Shown here: piece after piece, positions 9,829-23,830 of the stretch
Layout of the letters: every line of letters begins with the position of its first letter
How positions within the stretch are numbered: the stretch's first letter is position 1
Assembly: GCA_037975125.1 (NCBI GenBank)
Contig: CM075854.1
Span: 67,903,761 to 67,967,760, forward strand
Reading direction: 5' to 3'
Length of the DNA stretch: 64,000 bases
From: Latrodectus hesperus
Taxonomy: Eukaryota; Arthropoda; Arachnida; Araneae; Theridiidae
Position numbers and translations under genes: made by a program
The notes under the pieces: generated by a model
What the model saw: only the letters and a program-made list of their open reading frames with translations
Database searches by the model: none
Told to the model about the DNA's origin: nothing

Positions 9829-11457
9829 CAGTTTCTTTTAACGTTATTGTTGGACGACATAAGAAGGCTGATGTATTCTCTTTCAATATGCACATATGTT
9901 CCGTAAGTGCTTAAAAATTTCCTTAGTTTTCCCTCTTTCTTTACGTGAATAACTGTGAAGTCTTCTTTGAAAATATGCTGAGAGTACTCAAATATCTGAT
10001 TATTGCCTTGAGTACAAAGTTACGTCCACTTGCTTACAAGTGGCAGTTTTGAGAGAAAATATTTAGAACATATATACACACTTTATATCCTGCAAATTAA
10101 ATGCTCAAATGTCCTAAAAGTAGGGCAGTCTTTGGGTGAATGTAGAACGAACTCACAAATTTCCTCTCACGAATATGATTTTTTTACAAACCGGACTACC
10201 GAGGTGCTGTAAGAATACCTTATATCTGTAGCAAATATGTCACATATTCAAGTGCTTTGTGAATTTTTTAGACAAATTGCTCATTTTAAAGTAATAATGT
10301 AATAGAGGATAACACTCTTGAAATTGGTCTTGTATTTTTAAAAATCTTTAAACCTCTTAGATAATGAAAATTATTTCAATATTTAGAATATCATGACACA
10401 AGAGAAGTAACATAAAAGCTAAATTCAAGTCGTTAGATGTTATTGAGGGATAGAGCATATTTAGTTATTTTTACGACTATTGATCAAATGAAAAATATTA
10501 TTTCATCCGTCTTTCAAACTCAGCCAACCATAATATGCGAGAAAACAACTGTGTGTTTTAAACTATATATGTTACATTATTTATATCACGAAATATCCAA
10601 GATTTCACTTAGCACACACAGTACAAGTTTTTACAGTTACTCTTACCTCTCATGACGATTTTTAAGACATTTTGTTCACATTTTGCTTTAAACATATGTT
10701 ATACATAGACATATATTTAATTATAATTTAAATAATATTCTTTTAGGATTTATACTAATATGGTAAAAGGAACTTTGAAAATGAATCTTCTGTTTAAAAG
10801 AGAAACAAATTTCGTGGAAAATATCAGGCGCGTCGACCCTCAGCTATCAATCGAATTTTTCGGGAACCAATAATTAGAAGAAACAAAGGTAAATTGCAAT
10901 CGATTAAAAATATTAATAAATACATTGTTCTGGAGATGACTCATAACTAAATGAAGATTTTTAGACTCAGTTTATAATCAAAGGAAAAGTTTTACTAAGA
11001 AAATTAATTTAGAATCATTGCCGAAAAAATACTGTCAGTTTTATCACTTGAATTGATCATTTGATCTTTAAAAAAATTGCAATTAATAAATAATGAAGGA
11101 TATACAAATATAATATTCTTAATAAAAAGTATGCTAAAATGAATTATTTAGAGTATTGAAGCTAAGAGGTTTGAAAGATGATTATTCGCACATCATAGCA
11201 TATTCTTCCTGTCGTGTAAATTTCACGTACATAACATGTCTAGAGCCTAGCTTTTGGAGGAGCTTAACCCTATCCGCTCCTTGATGTAGTAGTTTTAATG
11301 GTCAGCAGTGTATTTTTATTCAATATCATTTGAATCTTTTTATGATGTAACACTAGCAATTTTAATGTATATATACATATGTATAAATATATATGTGTGT
11401 CTATATTAGTGTTCAGAAGTTTTTTGTTATATCATCACTCAATAATATATATATATA
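9828..11457. other. AT-rich DNA, no gene seen
   Basis: No convincing exon, RNA gene or transposon terminus. Small patches of higher GC occur at about 10826-10850 (gcgcgtcgaccctcagc) and 11220-11290, both too short to interpret. TA-rich simple sequence lies at 11365-11395 and 11447-11459. Confidence 0.45.
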
Positions 11458-12164
11458 TTAGGTTGTTGATTAGTTCGTAGCGTATTTACCAAAGACTTTT
11501 ATTTAAACAAAAAACAATAATATCAATAAGTTAATCAATCATATATTCGCCGTTGCTGTTTACAGCCTCTTCCCACCTCTCGACTAATTTGTTGATGCCG
11601 TTCAGCCAAAAATCACCTGTCTGGTGTCAAAGAAGTTGTTGAGCCATTTTTAAGGACCTCTTTGTTATCAAAGGTAATGCCCTTCATATGGTTTGACAAG
11701 GAGTGGAAAAAATGGTAATCGGTCGGTGCAAGGTCTGGTAAATACGGTGGATGCGGCAAGACCTCCCATTCGAGCTCATGGAGTGCGGCTTTGACTATTT
11801 TTGCAACATGGGGCCTGGCGTTGTCGTGAAGGAGTATGGTTTGACCATGTCGATTAGATCTTTTCAGTCGAATAGCCTCATTCACGCGGTGTAGCTGGGC
11901 AATGTAGAGTTCCTTGTTGACTGTGCCATTCTTTTCGAACATTTCCCATTGCACCAAGAGGCTTTTAAAAGCTGGCTCAACAACTTATTTGACACCAGAC
12001 CAGGCGATTTTTGGCGGAACGGCATCAACAAATTGGTCGAGAGGCGGGAAGAGGTTGTAAACAGCAACGGCGAATATATAATTGATTAACTTATTGATAT
12101 AATTATTGTTTATTGTTTAAATAAAACTTTGGTAAAAACGCTACGAACTTATTCGCCAGCCTAA
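11458..12164 (-). mobile_element. Fold-back mariner element
   Basis: A mariner-family element bounded by TTAGGTTG at 11458 and CAGCCTAA at 12164, inserted at TA. Mariners normally have terminal inverted repeats of about 30 bp and a length near 1.3 kb. Here the two ends are inverted copies of each other for about 205 bp (11458-11663 and 11957-12164). Each arm holds the 3' terminus plus the C-terminal coding segment of the transposase (a block reading FWLNGINKLVERW on the minus strand from the left arm). The 5' half of the gene has been replaced by a second, inverted copy of its 3' end, leaving about 290 bp of unique centre. A transcript would form a long hairpin. Confidence 0.85.
11610..11957 (-). 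pseudogene. Mariner transposase, central fragment
   Basis: About 115 codons read on the minus strand. They cover the central catalytic region: a TVNKELY segment, the second catalytic Asp in HDNARPH and the third in LAPTDYHFF, 34 residues apart, the D34D signature of mariner. The N-terminal DNA-binding domain and first catalytic Asp are absent. A frameshift after KEVLKNGS puts the C-terminal segment into another frame, within the left inverted arm. It cannot encode an active transposase. Confidence 0.88.
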
Positions 12165-15100
12165 TATTATATATATATAAAAGGCACATTAGATAATAAA
12201 TCTATTTGCTTTAGATTATAATGCTTCCTTTGTTACGAAATCTATGTTGTTTAAAAACGTAATTTTTTTTTCCTACTCAAGGATTTGATGCAGTCTTAAG
12301 TAACTGAAATGTGGAAAATAAATTTTTTACATTCATACGATTGTGCCATATATGTTTAATGATATAATTTTTTAATAAAACTGAAGTTTTGCAGTATGTA
12401 CCCATTTAATATATTTCAGAAAATATATAAATAAACGCACATTTTATTTTTGTCATTTTATGAATTTCTTTTAGGTTTTTCTTTTTGTTATATATATTTT
12501 TTTTTTACATATTTTGCTATATAGATAAATTAGCTATTCAAAATACTAAAAGTTTCGAAGTGGTTTTATTAAAATCGGTTTCATCAAAAATTGTTCATCT
12601 CAACAGTTTTAAAATATTCATTACAAATAATAATTTTTGTGATACAGAGTAGCTTTCTTCGATCTAAAAATAATTGTTTTTAAAACCTTATCTACATCTG
12701 AAAACAAAAAAATCATTTTCAAGGTTAAATAAACTCGGAATATTTCATCTTGCATTTTCATCATCAAGTCTTTTTCGAATGTTAGATTTGACTACTTTAT
12801 TATAATAATAATATGAATGTATTAATGAATTATGTTACATAATGATATATTTCCTTTTTATTTTAAAAGCTGAAAGTTAAAATAAGGTAAATGTAAATTG
12901 TAATATTTTTAGTATTCAAAATGGAATTGTCATAACTGATAGTATATTTTCAGAGATGAAGGGGGAAAAAACTTTTCTCTTTTTTTCAATTATAGTTTTG
13001 TTTTCTGCAACTATTTTCTTTTTACAATACTTAACAAATTATCTTTTTTAAGGTAGAATGTATTAAACTATTAAGACAAATTATTTAAGACTATATATAT
13101 TAATTTATTTTATGAAAAATATTTAGTTAAGCAAATTTATAGTTATTTTTTAAGTCACCAATTCTTTCCAATAAAAAGTAAGATTGAACCAAATTGATAT
13201 TTGATCAATGTAAAATTATTTAGTCAAAGGTATGCATAAAGCACATTTCAGGATACTATGTTAATATTTATTTTTTATGGTAAAAACCTCTTTCTAAATT
13301 TTATCTTAGACTGAAAGTATTTCTGTAGTTAAAAGTTTAATCTTTACATTTTTAACAAGAATAGTTTGATTTTTCGAATTGAAGAAAACAGTACATAAAT
13401 AATATGATTTCAGTTTTTTTGGGGGGATGGGGAGCATATTTTGTAATAAGGGTAATTACAATTAAAATGTTTTGGAATTTTAATAGTTTTTAATCAAAAG
13501 ATTTTCTACAAAGATTAATTTTAAGCTAAATCTGAAATTAAAATCAATATACTCGTATTTCAGAAATAGTAAATTAGATAATTAGGAAATGCCTACGTTT
13601 CCATTCACAAAAATATTACAGAATTCTAAAAAAACTGATTTCTTTATTTAGTTGAAGTAATTAAGTTATTATTAGCTTTAATTTTTGTGTATATATCAAA
13701 TACAACAGAATTATTTTAAAAAGCGAATTATTTAGAAAAAAGGGATACTAAATATATAAAGCACATTGGAAAATTACACCAAACTAAATTTCACAAAAAG
13801 ATTTATCGTGTTGCTTAAATGTGTAGAAGAGTACTTGAAATAATTGTGAATAGAGTGATCACAATTTTCGATTCAAATTATTAAATTTTTATAATACACA
13901 AAAATACATAATTTAAAAGTAAGATACTACAAAAAAATAATAAATAAATAAAAATATAACTGTGACCATGGGGCTCAGTTACTTGTACCTTAATGCTAGC
14001 TAACTAAAGCGACACTATTAGCACTCAATTTGTTTACAGATTTTTTCACTCTTGTAAAGAAGCCAAAATTTATTTTCAGGCAGTTTTTGGTCGGGTGTTT
14101 GTTGCCACGCTTTCCAGTAAACTTTTGTCAGAAATACTACGTGACTTATTAAGGGCGCGAGGAAATTTTTTGCACATATTAAATATGCAAATTAAAATAT
14201 CATCAAATGTAACTAATTTTTTTTAATATATACCTGAAATTGATTGGGAAAATTACACGTTTTCAATTTGTTTTTCCAACTTAGCAGACTATTAATTTTA
14301 ATAAACAAGTTTGTTTTTGTTGAAATATGTGTACATATATCCATTACAGTTTTTATAACTAGAAAGTAAAGAATACAGTAAATCATTACATATTAAAATT
14401 TTTCTATTGTATTATGCATGGTAATAAAATTTATATGTTGATAAAAAATTTAAAAATGTTTACTTAAATATTTTGTATTGAAATTACATACAAACCTTAT
14501 ATCAATTTTATAAAATATGTTACAGATCAATTGCTCAACTTTAATGAAAATTATAGCTATTTTTTGCATTTTAAATAGATTTCATAATTAGAAAATGTTA
14601 CTCAAATATAAAGCCAAATTATCCTGTTTATTATTTTTCAGTTCAATATTTATTCTTAATTTTCATATTGTTTTTTTATAAATATAACAAGTAAAATATA
14701 TGATTTATAAGTAATAAATACCTTTAGAAAAATATTTCTTAACATATAACTTACGTTTAAAAATATTAGTCTACATTTACCGAATATAAAGGCAAGTTAA
14801 TGCAATTAAAATAAAATAATTAAATTTTACAATAACATATATTTTATTTCTAAATATACAAAAATAATTTTTTTTAAATAATTTATTTCAATATTTACTA
14901 TTAGTCTTATGTATATTACCTTGCATAAAAATTTCGTAGATGATTTATAAATTGGCCTGGATTAATGAAATTACTGAGAAAAAAATATTTAGCTCTTGGA
15001 ACTAAAAAATAATTAGCCTTAAGCTGTAATAACTAAAAATGTTTTTATAATAATTAATTGTCATTAACTTATTTGAGAACACAGCATTTACACGAAAAAA

Positions 15101-18100
15101 AGAAAAACATTTTAGTAAGATCCTTTGAAAAAGAACAACTGTCAAAATATAAATTCATATAATGATGACGTCAGGGATGACAAAAATAGTGACTTAAATC
15201 CTCCACAATGTAATTCAAAGTATTTTTACTTAAATATACCGATGTTAAACTCAATTTTAATAAGTAGTTATTTCACTTTTCAGATATGTCTGGGAGCCAG
15301 GATTCATCTAAACTTAACTTAGCCATATAGTATGTTACGTGTGCAATTTTGATTTCAAATTAAGATATCTTTAATTATAGTATGTATTACATATTATAAT
15401 TGAGGATACCTTAATGTGAAATCAGATTGCAAAATGTTGTTATATTTTGCAAAATAAATAAAAAAAGTTTAATATAATTTTTATTTGAATATTCAATTAA
15501 GAGAGGTCTCGAGTATTCAATTTAATGATAGTATTTCTAGATCTCTACGTAAATATTTGCCTTTAAAACAGTTGTGTGTGTTCATTCACTTTGAAAGCTG
15601 ACTATGCTAATTTGCAAGCATTAGAAAATATTCGGATTGAATAATTTTATGGCGAATATAAGTCAAAACTTTAATAATTTCTAACGTTATCACCATAGAA
15701 GAATATTTGAACAGCTGATCTTTTATAGAAGACTTTGGAACACTTGTTCTCTTATGAAATATTATTTGAAATCAGTTTTGTTACATATTAATGATAGTAA
15801 ATACTTCTTATAATAATTAAACAAGGAAAAAAATTTTTTTGCAAACTAAAAATCACTCTGTTTCCTTTATTGAAAACAGCTATTTAGCTAACATAAATTT
15901 CTAACTATTCACATTCATAAATACTAGAAATTTGCAAAAAATGCATGATTATATATTTGTAAATGGAATGAAATAAGAATGGTGCAATATTTTGACTAGT
16001 TATATGAATTTATACTACTTCGTAGAAAAATTGAAGTTATCAAATCCATTCACGTATATTTTGTTAAAAAAAGTACTGTTTTGTTAATCGGGTTTTTTTT
16101 TCTTTTTTACTCTAAAAATTGGTCGGTTAAAAAATTGAAGAGTCAAAAATGAGAATGTGTTCAGTGGACATCTGATGAGTATTCATGGTGGAAAATAAAT
16201 AGGTTAAGCCTCCCTTGTAGCATAATCTTCATCACAAAGCTGCTTTTGATTAGTATTCTACATGCTTATGTTACTTTAGAAAAAATTCTATATTTTAACT
16301 TTATCACAAAATATACTTTGTGGACATTGTGTAGATTTAAAGTTATATAAAAATGTTGCAGTTACTTTAATGCAGTCTCATTATTAATGATTTTAGACTC
16401 ATATCTTTATTATCTTAGAATTTTTTAGATAACAATTCAGGATCTTGTATTGTTAATATTTTAATAGATTTTGATTAAATGTACGCTTTTCGAAAACATC
16501 TTTCTTTCCGAAAATGTAATAAGTATGGATTCATTTTGTTTTCTTCTGAACATAATATTGAATCCATCTAGGAAAAAATTTGTATTCATAAAAGATTTTT
16601 ATATTATGTATTTAATTAAAGAAAGACTCAAAGATTTTCTAGTATAGTTTTTTCCATCACGCTTGATATGTTATAACATGAATTACTGATATTTGTAATG
16701 TTTATCTTTGAATAATCCTTTCTTAATTCTTTTATAAACCTCTGTTAGTATATTTAGAGATATAAGTTTCTTTGTTTTTAGTCTATGAAAAAACTTTGTA
16801 AATTAATGTGTAAAGGATTGAATTCAAAAGTATAAATTTTTTTTAATATTTCTGTGAGCTTTGAGTCTGTAAAAAAAGATAATTGAACCAAATATATAAA
16901 AATGAAGCAAGTATCTACTATCACATGCATAAAATGAAAAAAAAAATCATCAAAAATGTGCAAACCTAGAAATAATTAATTAATGATTGTATTTTTAATT
17001 TTTTATTATTTTGTATACATTATTTTGATTATTATATCAGCATTAACATCAAGATTTAAATTAAAATTATTTAATAATATGATTAATTAAATCTACGAAA
17101 GCAAATTCATGATATTCTATTTAGATAGTTGAATCATTGTACCAGCCAAGCCTATTTTGATCCTAAAAATGCAACAAAATAAATTAACATAAAGGCTGTA
17201 AATTTAAACAGAATTTTAAAGTGAAAGAAATTATAATTGAAACACATTATTTCCTACCATTAATTTTACATTAATTTTTACATAAATAAATTTACATAAA
17301 AAATTGTTCAAACAATTGTCAGTGTGGAAAATTTTCTTTTTGCAATATTAATTGGATTTGTAAGCTATAAACATAAGATATTTTTAAAACACATATTTTA
17401 ATACACATACAACAAACAAACACATGCAACAACAAAGCATACATTGCTTTCTGTGTAATTTACATATTTTATTCATTTCTAAGAGACAAAATCCCTTTTA
17501 TTAAAGCATGATATCTTGCAAGTAAAAAAACTAAATCACGTATTTTTTTTTTAAATATTATTCTTTCAAAGCAAAAAAAAAAGTGTTATTTTTTATAGTC
17601 ATTATACTTATTTCAAAAGGCTTCAAATTTGCATTAATATGAATCATTTGTATCACGAAATTCATAAATGCATTAAAAATGTTATTATATAAAGCAATAT
17701 ATAAGTGAAATTTTAATAATTAAAAATAAAGATTGATTCATCTTTTCTTGAATGATAAGACTTAGAAATAAAGATTGACTCACTCAGAAAATCATTGTCT
17801 TCAAAATCTGAAACTGTTTTCATATTTTAAACAACAATATGAGAGAATAGTCAATGGCAAAATATTCTACAATTATATCTTTTCATATTAAAGACAAGCT
17901 TTAAATTTTTCCCAATATTTTTTCTTAAATGATTAATTAGGTGTAATATTGGGAATAAGAAGTATCTTTTTCGATTAATCATCAGGTATTTGTCGAATTA
18001 CTTAAAATTGTTAAATGCTGTTGATTTCTTGATATCTATTTTTATTTCTTATTTTCATTAAGTTTTGAAAAATCAGAATACAAATTATGCCCCAGGTACG

Positions 18101-18279
18101 AAACTTATTGCATATACAATGCTTATTTTTAAAGTAGAGATCATTTTAAGGGCATAAAAATAAAATGCATGTCCATAAAAATTCTATACAGCTTTCTGCA
18201 TTCAAAACGTAAGTAATGAGTGTTTATCTATCCTATTATATCTTCGTAAGTAGAATATATAAGTGCTCTCTCAAAATTT
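12165..18279. other. AT-rich DNA, no gene seen
   Basis: About 6 kb with no convincing coding sequence. A slightly GC-richer patch at 13965-14165 has two AG acceptor-like sites (tttacag, ttttcag) and a short open stretch, but no domain was recognised and no donor fits. Small direct repeats occur near 17715 and 17770 (aaataaagattga). Frames of up to 65 codons, such as 15125-15322, look like chance. Confidence 0.45.
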
Positions 18280-18593
18280 CCGCATGGAAATGGGTTGATA
18301 ATGAATGTAATACTAGAGAGTATACTTCCCTCTTTTGCGATCGCACAATATGTGGTCTTAGGATTGTATGAATTATGTTGTTCGTTGGATAAAAAGTTCA
18401 TTCATGGATTTGTTCTTGGCAAAACCAACTTTTCCTGGTGCATTGTGAAATTTATCACTAGGTGCTTCTGAATATTTTGGAAATACATGGAATCAGAATT
18501 ACCATGAATGTGTAAACCATGGATTTCTACTTAAATAGCTGAGATTACAGATGTGTTCCATTAACTAGCGACTATAGATAGTGAGTGTGTGTA
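18280..18593 (+). promoter_or_regulatory. Promoter/5' UTR region of the secreted-protein gene
   Basis: Base composition rises relative to both flanks just before the predicted first exon. A TATA-like TTAAATAG lies at about 18531, some 60 bp before the ATG, leaving room for a short 5' UTR. The context at the ATG is TGTAATGG, with G at +4. The core promoter call is inference. Confidence 0.35.
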
Positions 18594-18663
18594 ATGGAAG
18601 CTATTCAGTTTCTCTCTTTACTCTTAGCCGTCAACTTATGTGTGGCTCTTTTTGTTCCAGAAG
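18594..18663 (+). CDS. Secreted Asn/Gly/Arg-rich protein, exon 1 (signal peptide)
   Basis: ATG followed by 23 codons beginning MEAIQFLSLLLAV and ending VPE, then one extra base and the strong donor AAG|GTAAGA. The peptide has the pattern of a secretory signal: short polar start, a hydrophobic core of about 16 residues with Leu, Val, Ala and one Cys, then a polar end. It ends in phase 1, and the acceptor at 26527/26528 also needs phase 1, giving a 127-residue product with the second exon. The pairing across about 7.9 kb is a prediction; other exons could lie between or replace it. No recognised family. Transcript evidence would decide. Confidence 0.6.
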
Positions 18664-20297
18664 GTAAGAAAAAAATCTCAAAGCAGAATATAAATTTATT
18701 AGATTACATTTTCCCTGATTTAAAGTGAAACAATTTATTATGTTGATTATACTCATCAAAATATAAGATTTCTCGTGGCAAATAACTTTTTACTAGAGAT
18801 TTAGTAAAAGGTGTAGACGTTAATGATCATAAATATATTAGAATTTTAAAATCATCGTTTATTAATATATCCTTTTTATTACAATTAATATTTTATAATA
18901 TTTCATTTTCTATTAATAATCGATTATTAATATTTTGTTTTTATAAAAACATTGTATTCAAATGATTTTTCAGAATAATAATTACATTTCTAAATTTCTT
19001 GCAGTGGAATCTTTACTATTTCTTATTATTTGAAATTTTCCAATTTATAATTTAAAATAATTTTTTTAACGATTATTGAAAATTAATAAACACAAATATT
19101 TGAAGGTGTTTTAAGAAAAATCTTGTTTCTCAATATTAAACCATTTAAAAGGTAAATTCATTAACTCGTGTGGGCAACCAATATTTTCTTTCTTCATTCA
19201 AAATATGCATCTTTTTGTTAAATTGAAAATTTTTATCCATCGTTTTAAAAGGCTTATATTGCAATTAAAATAAAAATGAAAAACTGATAAGTAAATGAAT
19301 TTAACTAGCCTTCGACAACTATTTTCCTTTAGCCGATTACTCTCTTTCTTTGAAACAAATTAATGTCAATTCCATTCTATTTAGTTACGGATATTTAAAT
19401 TTAGTTCTTAGACATACACGTATCTGATTTCTGTAGATAAGCGTAACTCTATTTAATTGTGTAGTAACTAGGATAAGATTGATTATCGATAATTACAAAC
19501 AATGAGTGTTAAATTTAATGAGTAATAAAATTTTCTAGAAAAAACGTTTTATTATTAAACTGTTTTATTTGTATATTTATTTCGAATGCTCGGACAATTG
19601 GCTATGATGGTATTAGGTTCCACCTTTGCTTGTTAAACTGTTATAATAAAAAGTAATAACTCAGAATAAAGTGGTAATTTCTATAGAATATGATTTCTCA
19701 TACTAAAAAATGCTTGATGTGCAGTAGCAAATGCGTGATATAATAAGAAATATACCCAATTTTATGCATCTGAAGAAAATGAGTAGAAAATATCTGTGAT
19801 AAAAAAATTAATTATTCTGTGATATTTATATTAGTTTTCTTACGATTGGACTGTATTACGTTAATTCATTTTTTAGGCCTAAGTTTTATGCCATACTTCC
19901 GATATACAACTTTCCTTAACTCTACTTTGCTTAATATAATATTTCATATATTCTCTAACTGATATGCTCCTATAAAATGTTCAGTAAGTTTGATATCTGG
20001 AAACTGTAGTGGATTGCTTAAAAATCCTTGATGATCTAGGTAATAGCTCTTCTTTCACTATTTAGAAGCTTTGCTTCGTATCATTGTCTTATTAAAAAGA
20101 TCAATTAATTGATAAGTCCCGTTTTCAAATTTCGATATTCGTTTTGGAAGTAAATTTTATTTTAAGAGGGTTAAAAAAGGATTTGTTGTATTCCTCATAG
20201 ACTAGTATTGCAATAATTATATTTCCAACAACCTCTACAACCACATAGCTCCATATCATGGCAACATCACTAAAATATTTAAACAATAATTACTTTC

Positions 20298-20360
20298 ATG
20301 TCTTTGAATTCTCTTTTTTTGTCTTTGAATTCTTCTTTTTTGTCTTTGAATTCTTGTTAT
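20298..20360. repeat. 21-bp tandem repeat, about 2.8 copies
   Basis: TGTCTTTGAATTC recurs at 20298, 20319 and 20340, separated by T/C-rich spacers. A short local tandem duplication. Confidence 0.85.
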
Positions 20361-21704
20361 AAACTTTAAATTTGCATCATAACATCAAATCATAAATACT
20401 AAAAAATTTTAATTTGCTTTTATATGCACGTAGAATGTTATTCCAAAAATGTTAGCATTTTTCATTCTTTTTTTTGTAAATTTATAGGGACTTTTCTTAG
20501 TTTGCTCAAGATATGTACAGTTTCTTAAGAAGTATCTTTCCAAATAAGCCATGCCTCTAAAGTGCATAGCTCAAAACATTTTTCTAACTACTTTTTCTGA
20601 TATTTGCATGATATGTCTAAATATTTTGTCACTTTTTAGATTAGATTTGCTTTCCTTTGTCTAACAGAAAAGTAAGTCTCGATTGAATTAACTTTCGTGT
20701 GTAAAACGTGTCAGAATAGCGGCAGATCAATTAATTAACAACCATTAACAAATAAAAGTTTCAATTTTCATTTCCTTGTTTCTTATAAATCATTAATCTT
20801 CTTTTGCTTTAAAGGTTTACAATGATTTTTCCAACCATAATATTTATTTCTATAATACTTCTTATATTACATAATTATTCTCGTTTTTTCAATCTTATTT
20901 CTATGTTCTCAAAGTTCTTTGATTTTCTACAGCAGACAATTTGTTAAAGTTTTCTCTAAGTGAAAAACACTCATAAAAGGAGCTTTAGTTGTAACATATT
21001 TCTTTTAAATAATTAACAAGACTACTTCAAAATAAAAAAAGCAGATAAAATAAATAAGGTTCATTTTCAATTTCAATTGGTAAGTAAAATTTGATAATAT
21101 AAATGTTTGTTTTATTTTCTTGAGAAAGATTTTAGGAAATTAAAATTATGCTGGAAAATTGAGTCTTTGTGCCCCAATATTTTATGTTAAAATATTTTGT
21201 GAATAAAGTGCTTTTCATGCAGTATAGAAGGAATTTCACTCTTTTAATACTTCTTATGCAAACGAAGTATATGACATTGCTATCATTACGATTTCAAAAT
21301 CCTAGTGCTTAATATACTTCACAGATATTTTTGCATAGTATTTGTAACTTTTTTAACTTTCTTAACATAAATAAGAAAATTGATAAACCAGGGAATAAAA
21401 TACTTGATCTACCTTCGAGAGAAATAATTTTTTATATACCTAATGATTATCTTATCCAAACTTTAAACGAAAATAGTAATTTTTTAATTACTAACAGGAA
21501 TTTACAAGAAAATTATTTGATTAGGAATCACTTTGGTTATTTTAAAATTGAATGTTTTTCGAAGAAAAATGACTTTTAATGATTAATAACAATACAAGAA
21601 AAATTTAATATTATTTTTAAGACTTAATATATTCAATAAAATACTTATATATTTCAAAATTTATAAAATAAGATTTTTAATAGTGATGATATTATCAAGT
21701 CCAT

Positions 21705-21960
21705 AAAACTAAGCAGAATGAGATACGCAGGACATGAAGTAAAAATGGAATTCAGAAAACGAACAGCATTAAGAGTTTTTAATGCAACCTCCTTTAATAA
21801 AAGACTTAGAAAAAAAGAGATGGAAGGACTGTAGATGAGGACTTGGTCATTCTAAAAGTAAAGAACTGGAAAACTACTGCTGGGAGAAGGGAGGAACGCG
21901 GGAAGCTCTTATGAGGAGGTCTAAGCGCATAAAGGACTGTCATACCACTGATAAAAATAG
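21705..21960 (+). pseudogene. LINE ORF C-terminal remnant
   Basis: Reading through frameshifts and stops, this shows the tail common to many arthropod LINE reverse-transcriptase ORFs: LSRMRYAGHE, then a basic segment (KRWKDC), then DEDLVILKVKNWKTTAGRRE and a final RRSKRIKDC. The layout R-x-R-W-x-G-H ... RWxD ... L-V-NWxxxAxxRxxWR is the known C-terminal pattern. At least two frameshifts and two stops break it. The clade (RTE-like or other) cannot be set from this fragment. Confidence 0.7.
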
Positions 21961-23460
21961 TCATATTATAGATTCACAGTAAATGTATGTGAGATCATTG
22001 TCATTCTGTAAAAATTCAGTGTAAAAACATAATTTTCAATTGTGTTTCATTTTCAATACTTTGAAATTTCTGTTTTGGATATTACTATGACATTGGTGTA
22101 ACACAACCCATGATTAAAACAAAAAATTAATTAAACTGATTCAAATTTTTTATTATTTTTACTTGTAGATTTGAATTTAAAACGTGAAAATTTATCAAAA
22201 TAAATTAAAACTGTAAGAATAAAACTTTTCAAAGATTAAAGTAATGAAAAGGAAACGTTAAAAAATTAAGATTCGTTAAGCTATGAAATAAATAAATGTA
22301 AATTATAACCCTACGTATATCAAATCAATGATCATTAATGATCGAACTTATGACTATCGATTGAATTAATAATTAATCTAAATATAATCTAACAGAAATA
22401 GTATTAAATCATTCAACCAAATTTCATAAGTAATTTCATTCGAATGAATATTTTTGAGAGGTGTTATTCTACGCTTGGTTATTTATTTTGAAAAATGTGT
22501 TATTCAGGCTTTATTAAATTTTTTAAATGCTAAAATGTTAATTGAAATAAGGAAAATAATAGTTTTTATATAAATTTCATATTTTTATTTTATAACAAAC
22601 GCCAAACAAGTATCATAATTAAATTAAATATTTCGAAAATTTGTAATTCATATATAGTATTTCTATTCTATGTTACAATTTTCAATATAGCACAGAAGAA
22701 AGTCCTGAACTAATCACAAAAGATTATATTCTCTCAGAATTCTTACGCTGATTTAAAATAAATGAGGCATATTTTATAAACATCTGAATTTCTGAGTGTA
22801 TTTTGATTTTGATCTTAGACTATGAACTTATTAAAAATGACTTATCACCTCTAATTCTACATGATATTTTTTATGCATTTTATCTAAACCCTATTTTATT
22901 TAATTTAAATAAAAAAATTTCTCTGTATTTACTTTTTTATCATAATATGATTCGAAAAAGCATTGGAATGAAGTATGTTAAATAAGAATGATATGATTTT
23001 TTCTAAGAACGAAAATTATTTCTCTTACTTCCCTTTACAAAAAGGAAAATATTTTTGATTTCCTACGATTATATTTATTCATTTGATTTCTTCTTAAATA
23101 ATAATAATTTAATTTATATTAAGATTCAATTTATTTATTTTATTTCATCTTAAATTTTTAATCAGCTTTTCTTAAAAATAAAGTGGTTTGAGAATTGAAT
23201 TAATTAAAATTGCAATATTCGAATCTTAAATCTTGGATTTTAGTAAAGATTCAAAATTTAAAACTTGAGTTTCTTGGCACAGTAATTTTGCTTTGAATCT
23301 TTCGAATTCTTCCAAATAACCCCCACCCTCAAAAAACGAAATTAATAATTTCTAAAATATTAACGCGCGCGCATCAACAAATATAACTAATTTCATGATA
23401 TCGATCAAATTTTTAATGGAATAGATTTTCTATTATGCGCATGTAATGCATACATAACGT

Positions 23461-23830
23461 ATGTAATACATACATAACGGTACAGACGAGTCCCGGACAC
23501 TGTCTTAAGTTTAACAGGTATGAATTACTCCCCCATCACCAAGTACCTCTTAATTTTGAACCACGGTCATGAGAAGAGGACACACCTAAGCTGGCATCTT
23601 CCTCTTCACATCTACGCCACCCAGAAGTGAAGAAGTTGCACATCATAGATCAACATGACTCATTCCCATCCCTCGAAACTAAGTGAAGGCAATTAAGTCC
23701 AGGTACTAAGTGAGGGAATATGTGGTCACCCTCCCAAACATAGCCGGCGGCAAATGATGCTTCACTTTGTTGCTCTTAACAGGAAGGGGGGCGGGTGCTG
23801 AGCCCCTAGAGCTCGCATAAGTAGTGATAA
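23461..23830. repeat. GC-rich dispersed-repeat candidate
   Basis: About 370 bp of balanced composition, sharply bounded by AT-rich DNA and with no sustained open frame. The left edge has two near-copies of a TACATAACG/TATGTAATA motif (23445-23480). It carries blocks such as CTCGAAACTAAGTGAAGGCA and GGGGGGCGGGTGCTGAGCCC. It resembles the body of a SINE or LINE 3' UTR. I could not identify the family, a tRNA head or a target duplication. Confidence 0.45.

Noticed and set aside
9700..9906. Ile-Tyr repeat proteins on both strands (also at 50949-51399)
   Set aside because: Direct translation of (TA)n microsatellites.
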